5,144 nucleotides of DNA from JANQQZ01 sp039179915. GTDB taxonomy: Bacteria; Planctomycetota; Phycisphaerae; Phycisphaerales; UBA1924. Made by a program: the position numbers and the translations under genes. The stretch spans positions 1 through 5,144 of the forward strand of contig JBCDEF010000197.1 in assembly GCA_039179915.1 (NCBI GenBank). The letters run 5' to 3'. How positions within the stretch are numbered: position 1 is the first letter of the stretch; every line of letters begins with the position of its first letter. Below are positions 1 through 5,144 of this stretch, in pieces. The notes under the pieces were generated by a model that had not been told where the DNA came from, ran no database searches, and was given only the letters and a program-made list of their open reading frames with translations.

Positions 1-838
1 CGCCCGGGAGCTGGAATCCGTTGCCGACGGGCCTGCCGACGAAGTGCCCTCGGAGCGTCGCCGCGAACCCGCGGAGCCACTCGCTCGCGCCGAAGAGCTG
101 CCCGAACCGGCCCCGCGGCAGGCCGAAGAGCCGGTACAGCCCGGCGTCCGGGTCGCTGATCCACGAGATCTCGCCGAGCGCCAGCTTCGAGGCTTTCTTG
201 GCGTGCTCGCCGGCGTCGGACATCGTGACGATGCCGACCCGTCTGCCGCCGGCGCGGATCGCGTCGGCCCGCGTCGCGAGGTCGGCCATCATCTCGCCGC
301 AGAACAGGCAGCCGCTGTGGCGGACGAACACGAGTACCAGCGGCGTCTCGGTGCTCAGCTGCCGCAGGCTTGTGCCGTTCTGATCGGCGTAGCTGTCAAG
401 GGCGGCATCCGTCGATGCTGGCGCGGGCGAGCCGGGCCGGCTGTTGTGCTTGGCGGCATCCCAGAGCATCATGCTGAAGGGGATCCACCAGATCAGGTCG
501 TTGGTCAGGATCGTGACGCCGAAAGCCGGCGGCAGGTCGCCGACAATCAGCGCCTGTGCGAAGCCGAGCGGGCCGAAGATCTTGCCGAGCAAACCGACGA
601 GCACGATCGGCCAGTGCCGCCGGCTGTCGCGGGCCGCGGCCAGGTAGCCGATGCCGTAGACCCCCACGATCATGCCCACGCACTGCCAGATCTGCGGGTA
701 GAGCGGGGGCTCCATGCCGGCGAAGTCGAACAGGGCGTTGGGGAAGGCGATGACGGCCGCGCCCCAGACGAGGTTGTAGATGCCCGCGGCGATCAGCCAT
801 TTTTTCGCCCACGACGGCCCGCCGCTGTCGGTGCTCAT
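1..838 (-). CDS. Membrane-anchored SelL/AhpC-TSA-like redox protein (C-terminus beyond window)
   Basis: The frame is open from ATG at 838 to the left edge: 279 codons are visible and the stop lies outside. Residues about 14-128 form a hydrophobic domain with roughly four membrane helices (about 14-32, 50-69, 77-99, 106-126), including NLVWGAAVIAFPN and LTNDLIWWIPF. A Pro/Ala/Ser-rich linker (about 133-145) leads to a thioredoxin-fold domain from about 147, with the redox motif RHSGC-LF-C (Cys177, Cys180) at the end of a beta strand (LVLVFVRH). This resembles the SelL / peroxiredoxin-like-2 (AhpC-TSA_2) family, whose selenoprotein members have UxxU at this place; here both codons are TGC. The likely role is thiol-disulfide or peroxide chemistry tethered to the membrane; the substrate is unknown. 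The start overlaps the SDR stop (ATGA), so translation is probably coupled. The start is well supported by this overlap and by the family-like sequence that begins right after it. Confidence 0.82.
   Translation of the reverse strand, partial: MSTDSGGPSWAKKWLIAAGIYNLVWGAAVIAFPNALFDFAGMEPPLYPQIWQCVGMIVGVYGIGYLAAARDSRRHWPIVLVGLLGKIFGPLGFAQALIVGDLPPAFGVTILTNDLIWWIPFSMMLWDAAKHNSRPGSPAPASTDAALDSYADQNGTSLRQLSTETPLVLVFVRHSGCLFCGEMMADLATRADAIRAGGRRVGIVTMSDAGEHAKKASKLALGEISWISDPDAGLYRLFGLPRGRFGQLFGASEWLRGFAATLRGHFVGRPVGNGFQLPG
835..838 (-). other. ATGA stop/start overlap between SDR and SelL-like gene
   Basis: On the minus strand the SDR stop TGA (837-835) shares bases with the ATG (838-836) of the following gene. 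No strong Shine-Dalgarno sequence is seen before this ATG (only a weak AAGAG). Re-initiation by the terminating ribosome is therefore the likely way the redox protein is translated, tying the two products together in amount. Confidence 0.85.
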
Positions 839-1560
839 CGGCTCTTGATCCGCGCCAGGCCGCCGTCGACGCCGATGACCTGCCCGGTCATCCACGACGC
901 CGCGGGGTCGAGCAGGAACGCGATCGCCCTGGCGATATCCGCCGGCTCACCGATGCGGCCGAGCGGGTGCATGCTGGTGCTCGCCTTCAGCGACGGCTCG
1001 CTCGAGGTGATCCGTTCGGCCAGCGGGGTGTCGACCAGGCCCGGGGCGACGGCGTTGAAGCGGACACCGAAGGTCGAATAGGTCGCCGCGGCGGCTCGCG
1101 TCAGCCCCTCGACGCCCGCCTTGGCCGCCGAGATCGCCTCGTGGTTCGGCAGCCCGACGGTCGCGGCGCAGGTCGACATCAGCACGACGCTGCCGCCGGT
1201 CTTCCGCATCGCCTGTCCCGCCGCCCGCACCGTGTTGAACGCGGTCAGCAGGTTCTGGCGGACCGTGTCGTCGAAATCGGACGGCGACGTCGAGTGCGCC
1301 GGCTTCAGCAGGATCGACCCCGCCAGGTTCACCGCCCCGCCGAGAGGGCCGCACTCCTCAAAGACAGCCTGCAGCGCATCCGGGTCCTGGGCATCGACCA
1401 CGGCGGTTCGGCCGTTCACGCTCTCCGAGAGATCGGCGAGCGGCTCGGGGCGTCGACCGGCAAGGACCAGATCCCAGCCGTGCTCATGAAGGCGTGTGGT
1501 CAGGCTCCGGCCGATACCGCCCGCGGCGCCGATGATCAGACATGTCTTGTTCTCAGCCAT
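835..1560 (-). CDS. Atypical short-chain dehydrogenase/reductase (SDR) family protein
   Basis: The product is 241 aa, the usual length for a classical single-domain SDR. The Rossmann start is clear: a beta strand then GAAGGIG (residues 11-17), the glycine-rich dinucleotide loop. Arg36-Arg37 after the second strand hints at NADP(H) preference. Also visible are NLAG (78-81, the NNAG motif), Asn103 on helix 4, and the PGLVDTP loop near 195. The active site is unusual. Aligning MSTCAATVGLPNHEAISAAK to the classical S-x12-Y-x3-K pattern puts Thr130 at the Ser position and Ile143 at the Tyr position, with Lys147 retained. The protein may be a divergent reductase, or may bind nucleotide without classical catalysis. 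The start at 1560 (MAENKT) is chosen because the Rossmann strand begins immediately after it; a longer reading to 1812 would only be the kinase gene read out of frame. It lies 40 bp after the kinase stop and overlaps the next gene by 4 bp. The substrate cannot be told from sequence. Confidence 0.9.
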   Translation of the reverse strand: MAENKTCLIIGAAGGIGRSLTTRLHEHGWDLVLAGRRPEPLADLSESVNGRTAVVDAQDPDALQAVFEECGPLGGAVNLAGSILLKPAHSTSPSDFDDTVRQNLLTAFNTVRAAGQAMRKTGGSVVLMSTCAATVGLPNHEAISAAKAGVEGLTRAAAATYSTFGVRFNAVAPGLVDTPLAERITSSEPSLKASTSMHPLGRIGEPADIARAIAFLLDPAASWMTGQVIGVDGGLARIKSR

Positions 1561-1600
1561 ACCCGGCGCTTCGAGAGCCCCCCGCCGCCGGATGCGAAGC
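1561..1600 (-). other. Kinase-SDR intergenic spacer with two crossing inverted repeats
   Basis: The 40-bp spacer holds two 6-bp perfect inverted repeats: CCGGCG (1563-1568) with CGCCGG (1586-1591), and GCTTCG (1568-1573) with CGAAGC (1595-1600). They share base 1568 and cross each other, so they could form alternative hairpins. Neither is followed by a T-run on the minus strand, so this is not a convincing terminator. Read-through from kinase to SDR remains likely. No clear Shine-Dalgarno sequence precedes the SDR start. In GC-rich DNA such short repeats can arise by chance. Confidence 0.3.
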
Positions 1601-3424
1601 TCAGACACTTCGCAGAAACAGGAGCGACCCGACCACGAGCACAAGAAACATCCCGCCGAGCGCACCGGCGGCGATGAAGTCGCGCTTGTCGAGCCCGCCG
1701 CGGACCCGCGAGGCGGGCACATACACGATCTGCGCCGCGACGACCTCACCCATCTCCCAGCCGAACCCGCCCATGCCCTCGCCGTAGTCGGCGAACATCG
1801 CGGCCGGCGCATCGCCGCGGTCGCCGTGGCACCGCAGGCACGAGGCGTCGTTGACGATCATCGGCCGGGCGATGAAAAACTGCTCGTTGCCCAGCTCGCC
1901 GATGCGGAACGCCGAGTGCTCCTCGAGCGAAGGGGTGTCCCTGAACTTGGAAAGAAGCTCCAGCTCGAACCCGTCGGCCAGGTCGTCGGGGTTCGACGGG
2001 TTGTCCGCCGCTTCTTTGTAGAGATAGCCCTGGTAGTCGCCCCTGGCCTGGAAGCCGGTGAAGACCGTCCGCGCGCTATACCCCGGGACCGACTCGCGCG
2101 GGAAGACCGCCGAGTCGTCGGCGAGTTCGTCGCCCAGGTATGGCCGAACATGAGCGCCGGTGTAGTCGCGCACGGCGTTCATGGTGTCCAGCAGCGTCTG
2201 GGCCTGCTTGACGGTCTGCTCCCGCAGCATGACCTCCCGCTCGTCGATCAGCTCCCACAGGCCGTAGCCGAGCGCGCCGATGCTCACCAGAAGCCCCGCA
2301 ACGATCGCGCTGGCCGTGGCCAGCCCGGCCCGGTTGCGGCGGGCGAACTTTCGCAGCCGGTAGCCCGAGCTCGGCGGCCTCGCCTGCACGGTGTCGTGGG
2401 CCAGGAACCGCCGCATGTCCTCGGCCAGCGCCGAGGCGGAGCTGTACCGCCGCGTCCGGTCCTTCTCGAGCGCCTTCATGACGATCCAGTCCAGATCGCC
2501 GCTGAGCAGCTTCTTGAGCGCGGGCACGTCGGTGCGGCGCTGCTGGGCGGCGATCAGCGACGTGTCGCCGCGCGTGGTCACCCGGGTCGAGGGCCGGTCC
2601 GGGTCCTCCTCGCGGATCAGCCGGTGGACCTCGGTGATCGGTGTCTCGCGCAGACGCCGCTCGTCGAGCGGCGTGGTGCCGGTCAGCAGCTCGTAGAGCA
2701 GCACGCCGAGCGAGTAGATGTCCGCCCGTGTGTCGACATCGAGCCCGCTCATCTCCGCCTGCTCCGGGCTCATATAGGCCGGCGTGCCCACGAACTGGCG
2801 GTATTCGGTGTAGAGCGTGTGGTCGGTCAGCTGCTGGTTGATCGCTTTGGCGACGCCGAAGTCGATCACCTTCGGCACCGGGTGCCCGTCGTGCAGCGTG
2901 ACCATCACGTTCGAGGGCTTGATATCGCGGTGGATGATGCCTTTCTGGTGCGCGTGCTGCACGGCGTAGCACACCGTCTCGAACAGGGCCAGCCGTTCGA
3001 GCGGCGCGAGCTTGTTCTTGTCGCAGTACTCGGTGATGGGCACGCCGCGGACCAGCTCCATCACGAAGTAGGGCCGGCCGGTCTCGGTCGCACCGGCGTC
3101 GAGCACCCGCGCGATGTTCGGGTGGTCCATCATCGCCAGCGCCTGCCGCTCGGCCTCGAACCGGGCCACGACCTGCTTCGTGTCCATGCCGAGCTTGACG
3201 ATCTTCAGCGCGACGACCCGCTTGACCGGCTCGACCTGCTGCGCCATGTACACCACGCCGAACCCGCCCTCGCCGATGTGCTGCAGGACCTTGTACGGGC
3301 CGATCGACGAGCCGACGGCGTCATCCGCGGCCTCGGCCGGATTCTCCGACACCAGCTCGGTGTCGTCGTCCCGTGCCGCCCCGGACACGGATGTCTCGTC
3401 GTTCTCGTTCATGGATACCATCAT
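1601..3424 (-). CDS. Membrane Ser/Thr protein kinase with Tll0287-like (DUF3365) haem-c sensor domain
   Basis: The product is 607 aa. After an acidic N-terminal tail (about 1-40) comes a complete Hanks-type kinase domain: P-loop GEGGFG (51-56), Lys74 in VALK, helix-C Glu92, HRDIKPSN (165-172), DFG (188-190), GTPAYMSPE (213-221) and DxYSLG (235-240). All catalytic residues are present. The region 304-340 (LDWIVMKALEKDRTRRY) and a basic stretch RLRKFARRNR (356-365) lead to membrane helix 1 (about 366-388). Residues about 397-575 match the Tll0287-like/DUF3365 pattern: a helix ending MNAVRDYT, ARTVF, NPSNPDDLADGFE, then CLRCH (529-533), a haem-c attachment motif, and GGFGWEMGEV. Helix 2 (about 583-604) closes the protein. 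The basic residues before helix 1 put the kinase in the cytoplasm and the haem domain outside. It probably phosphorylates Ser/Thr in response to a redox, gas or ligand signal. ATG at 3424, 3421 or 3412 are all possible starts; none has a clear ribosome site. It heads the minus-strand run and diverges from the phosphatase gene. Confidence 0.95.
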   Translation of the reverse strand: MMVSMNENDETSVSGAARDDDTELVSENPAEAADDAVGSSIGPYKVLQHIGEGGFGVVYMAQQVEPVKRVVALKIVKLGMDTKQVVARFEAERQALAMMDHPNIARVLDAGATETGRPYFVMELVRGVPITEYCDKNKLAPLERLALFETVCYAVQHAHQKGIIHRDIKPSNVMVTLHDGHPVPKVIDFGVAKAINQQLTDHTLYTEYRQFVGTPAYMSPEQAEMSGLDVDTRADIYSLGVLLYELLTGTTPLDERRLRETPITEVHRLIREEDPDRPSTRVTTRGDTSLIAAQQRRTDVPALKKLLSGDLDWIVMKALEKDRTRRYSSASALAEDMRRFLAHDTVQARPPSSGYRLRKFARRNRAGLATASAIVAGLLVSIGALGYGLWELIDEREVMLREQTVKQAQTLLDTMNAVRDYTGAHVRPYLGDELADDSAVFPRESVPGYSARTVFTGFQARGDYQGYLYKEAADNPSNPDDLADGFELELLSKFRDTPSLEEHSAFRIGELGNEQFFIARPMIVNDASCLRCHGDRGDAPAAMFADYGEGMGGFGWEMGEVVAAQIVYVPASRVRGGLDKRDFIAAGALGGMFLVLVVGSLLFLRSV

Positions 3425-3489
3425 AACTGTCCATACAAACCACGCCTCGCCCCCCTCCGAACATCAACCACGAGCGGGTGAGAGCCAGG

Positions 3490-3522
3490 CGGCCGGTAAG
3501 CGGCCGGCAGACGGCCCGCAGG
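3490..3522 (+). repeat. Three imperfect 11-bp direct repeats upstream of the phosphatase start
   Basis: Three adjacent units start at 3490, 3501 and 3512: CGGCCGGTAAG, CGGCCGGCAGA, CGGCCCGCAGG. They share CGGCC-G at fixed positions with an exact 11-base spacing, close to one helical turn. The third unit runs into the likely ribosome-binding site. The first two also contain an inverted pair GCCGG (3492-3496) / CCGGC (3504-3508) with a 7-base loop. They could be operator half-sites or part of an RNA structure near the start, or slippage products in GC-rich DNA. Confidence 0.5.
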
Positions 3523-3525
3523 TGA
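3520..3525 (+). promoter_or_regulatory. Ribosome-binding site supporting GTG start at 3533
   Basis: AGGTGA lies 7 bases before GTG 3533 and resembles AGGAGG with one or two mismatches. The frame has a stop (TAA, 3497-3499) just upstream and no other ATG, GTG or TTG between that stop and 3533, so this site decides the start. Confidence 0.6.
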
Positions 3526-3532
3526 TCCGCAC

Positions 3533-5144
3533 GTGACGAGCAACGCAATCAGGCTGGAGTGCGTCGACGCGTCGCTGCCAACGGTCCGTCTCGACCCGGA
3601 ACGCGACCGGCCCGGCGTCCTCGGTCGTTCCCGTGATCTGCTGCTCTGCGTGCCGCACGGCAGCATCTCGCGCCGGCACTGCGAGATCGCCTATGTCGCC
3701 GGCCATGTCGCCGGCCATGTTGCCGGCCAGTGGTTTGTCAAGGATCTGGGCAGCCTCAACGGCACCTGGATCGACGGCAACCGGCTCAAGGCCGACGCGC
3801 CGACCCGGCTCACGCCGGGCTGCATCCTGCGGCTGGGCGAGGTCGACTTCGTCGTCCAGCCCGTCTCCAGCGCCCCGAGCGTGTTCGCCACCGTGGCCAA
3901 GCCGAGCGACCGGATCAGCCCGGTCAGCCGCGACCGCGACGGCGACGCCGCCCGCGTGCTCCAGATCCTGCTGCACTACGCCGCCCTCGCAGACGGCGCA
4001 GATTCTGAATCCGATCTGGCCGAGGCGATGGCCCGGGCCGCGATGAGCGTCGGGCAGTTCTCGCGCGTTGCGGTGGTCAAGCCCGGCAGCGACTGCGACG
4101 AGATCGACCGGGTCGAGGTGCTCGCCAGTGTCGGGCCCGCCAGCAACGACCGGCTCAGCAGCACGCTGCTCAGGGAAGCGGTCCGGCAGGCGGCGGTCGT
4201 CCGGCTCGACTCGTCGCCCGACATGGCCGACGCGGTCAGCGTCGTCGGCCTCAAGATCACCTCGGCGCTCTGCGTGCCGGTGCTCGTGGGCAGCACGATC
4301 CGGTGCCTGCTCTACGCCGACATCCGCGACGACCGCCCCGGCTCGGTCGACCGCGCGGCGCCCGTGTGCGAGGCGATCGCGCAGCTCGGCGGGCTCGGGC
4401 TGGCCTCGCAGATGCGGGCCGCGTCCGAGCAGGCCCAGCTCCGGCTCGAGGCCGAGGTCGACGCCGCACGCCTCGTCCAGCAGCGGCTCCTCCCGCCGAG
4501 CCACGGCGCCATCGGCCCCGTCCGGTACGCGCTCAAGCTCGAGCCCGGACGCGGCGTCGCCGGCGACCTGATCGGCATGACGCCCGTCGGCGACAACGCC
4601 ACCGCCTTCTTCCTCGGCGACGTCTCGGGCAAGGGGCTCGCCGCCGGCCTGCTCATGTCCCGCGTCCAGGCCGAGCTCGAGGCGCTTCTCTCGGCCGGCT
4701 TCCCGCTCGTCGAGACCGTCGGCCGCGTCAACCGCCGGCTCGCCGAGCACTCGGCCGACAACCAGTTTGTCACGCTCTGGATCGGCGTGATCGACCACGC
4801 CGGCCCTGCCATCCGATACATCGACGCCGGCCACGGCTACGCCGCGCACGCCGAGGCGAGCAGCGACTTCGAGCTGATCACCGGGCGCGGCGGCATCCCG
4901 CTGGGCATCGACCCGTTCCACGAATACCGCGAAGACTCCGTCGTCCTCGAGCCCGGCTCGGCGCTCGCGATCGTCAGCGACGGCGCGATCGAACAAGCGG
5001 ACCACACCGGTGATCAGCTCGGCGTCGAGCGGCTCTTTGGCAGCCTCGGCGGCCCCGGCTCGTTGCAACAACGCGTCGAGCACACAGCCGAAGCCGTTCA
5101 GGCCTGGGCCGGGACGACCCGGCTCGACGACGACCTGTCCGTGC
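3533..5144 (+). CDS. FHA-GAF-PP2C (SpoIIE/RsbU-type) protein phosphatase (C-terminus beyond window)
   Basis: The frame is open from GTG 3533 to the right edge: 537 codons are visible with no stop. Domain order: FHA (about 6-110) with GR (31-32), SRRH (46-49) and GSLNGT (73-78), the phosphothreonine-binding residues; GAF-like (about 140-290), an alpha/beta sensor fold ending in LCVPVLVGSTIRCLLYADI (246-264); a helical linker (about 292-320) ending VQQRLLPP, as is usual before this phosphatase class; then the PP2C/SpoIIE domain with AGD (343-345), GDVSGKGLAAGLLMS (362-376), DAGH (431-434), IPLGI (455-459), VSDGAIE (481-487) and LDDDLSV at the edge. The metal-binding aspartates 345, 363, 483 and one at 532-534 are present. 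It should remove phosphate from Ser/Thr proteins, perhaps anti-sigma-factor antagonists in a partner-switch, with activity tuned by the FHA and GAF modules. No membrane segment is seen, so it is cytoplasmic. It diverges from the kinase gene. An in-frame 12-bp repeat expands one FHA loop. Nearly all the phosphatase domain is visible, so little is missing. Confidence 0.93.
   Translation, partial: MTSNAIRLECVDASLPTVRLDPERDRPGVLGRSRDLLLCVPHGSISRRHCEIAYVAGHVAGHVAGQWFVKDLGSLNGTWIDGNRLKADAPTRLTPGCILRLGEVDFVVQPVSSAPSVFATVAKPSDRISPVSRDRDGDAARVLQILLHYAALADGADSESDLAEAMARAAMSVGQFSRVAVVKPGSDCDEIDRVEVLASVGPASNDRLSSTLLREAVRQAAVVRLDSSPDMADAVSVVGLKITSALCVPVLVGSTIRCLLYADIRDDRPGSVDRAAPVCEAIAQLGGLGLASQMRAASEQAQLRLEAEVDAARLVQQRLLPPSHGAIGPVRYALKLEPGRGVAGDLIGMTPVGDNATAFFLGDVSGKGLAAGLLMSRVQAELEALLSAGFPLVETVGRVNRRLAEHSADNQFVTLWIGVIDHAGPAIRYIDAGHGYAAHAEASSDFELITGRGGIPLGIDPFHEYREDSVVLEPGSALAIVSDGAIEQADHTGDQLGVERLFGSLGGPGSLQQRVEHTAEAVQAWAGTTRLDDDLSV
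3695..3730 (+). repeat. In-frame 12-bp tandem repeat (three units) in the FHA domain
   Basis: Three adjacent 12-bp units (3695-3706, 3707-3718, 3719-3730) read GTCGCCGGCCAT twice, then GTTGCCGGCCAG. They encode VAGH-VAGH-VAGQ (residues 55-66). Units 1 and 2 are identical; unit 3 differs at two bases. The array sits in the loop between the strand after SRRH and the strand WFVKDL. A single unit would give a normal-looking FHA spacing, so two units look like a recent slippage expansion of 8 residues. Confidence 0.9.

Larger units (their letters stand above)
3425..3532. promoter_or_regulatory. Divergent intergenic region between kinase and phosphatase genes
   Basis: These 108 bp separate two divergent starts, so promoters for both directions should lie here or just inside the genes. 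The kinase-proximal half (3425-3470) is less GC-rich than its surroundings. The phosphatase-proximal part holds an 11-bp-periodic repeat. No convincing -35/-10 pair was found on either strand. The shared position makes coordinated control plausible, but the sequence alone does not prove it. Confidence 0.5.

Noticed and set aside
305..312. Possible selenocysteine use in the SelL-like CxxC motif
   Set aside because: Both motif codons are TGC and there is no in-frame TGA, so this is a cysteine-containing homologue.
396..812. A 138-codon minus-strand frame at the left end
   Set aside because: Another minus-strand frame, from 838, gives a coherent membrane and thioredoxin-like protein over the same bases. 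The 138-codon product is Arg/Ala/Pro-rich out-of-frame reading.
44..1081. A 345-codon plus-strand open frame over the SelL-like and SDR genes
   Set aside because: It crosses two recognisable minus-strand genes and gives an Arg/Ala/Asp-rich product with no family resemblance.
1561..1812. N-terminal extension of the SDR frame up to an ATG at 1812
   Set aside because: This stretch is the kinase C-terminal coding region read in another frame. Its translation is Arg/Ser-rich, and the Rossmann fold starts right after the ATG at 1560.
3430..3435. TATGGA on the minus strand as a -10 box for a leaderless kinase transcript
   Set aside because: Its position 5 bases before the ATG would fit a leaderless start, but no -35 or extended -10 accompanies it and it is a poor match, so chance is as likely.
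1496..3481. A 661-codon open frame on the plus strand opposite the kinase gene
   Set aside because: It is antisense to a gene with a complete set of kinase motifs. Its product is Arg/Val/Asp/His-rich without any recognisable domain, as expected from the opposite frame of GC-rich coding DNA.
3464..5083. A 539-codon open frame on the minus strand opposite the phosphatase gene
   Set aside because: The plus strand carries clear FHA, GAF and PP2C motifs across the whole stretch. The antisense product is low-complexity (Ala/Gly/Asp/Arg) and only reflects codon composition.

Overview
The window is a high-GC bacterial chromosomal segment with four genes. Three lie on the minus strand and one diverges on the plus strand. 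The Ser/Thr kinase has the sequence style typical of Planctomycetota (DLDWIVMKALEKDRTRRY after the catalytic domain, and a GYRLRKFARRN lead-in to the membrane helix). That, together with the GC-rich third positions, suggests a planctomycete, possibly a Phycisphaerae-like lineage. The phylum is a fair inference. The class is a guess.

Layout: a minus-strand run reads from 3424 down to the left edge. First is a membrane Ser/Thr protein kinase (1601-3424) with a predicted periplasmic Tll0287-like (DUF3365) sensor domain carrying a CxxCH haem-c motif. After 40 bp comes a short-chain dehydrogenase/reductase (SDR) (835-1560) whose catalytic Ser and Tyr positions are occupied by Thr and Ile. It overlaps by ATGA with a membrane protein (1-838, cut by the window edge) that fuses a four-helix membrane domain to a SelL/AhpC-TSA-like thioredoxin fold with a CxxC motif. 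A 108-bp intergenic region (3425-3532) separates this run from the plus-strand gene (3533 to the right edge, also cut), an FHA-GAF-PP2C/SpoIIE-type phosphatase.

Working together: the head-to-head kinase and FHA phosphatase look like opposing halves of one phospho-signalling circuit, in which the FHA domain could read phosphothreonine made by the kinase. The haem-type sensor on the kinase and the SelL-like redox protein downstream suggest a redox or gas stimulus. The domain assignments rest on motifs read directly. The shared circuit and its stimulus are inference. No RNA genes, CRISPR array, insertion sequence or attachment site was seen. There is no gene-free stretch longer than 300 bases.
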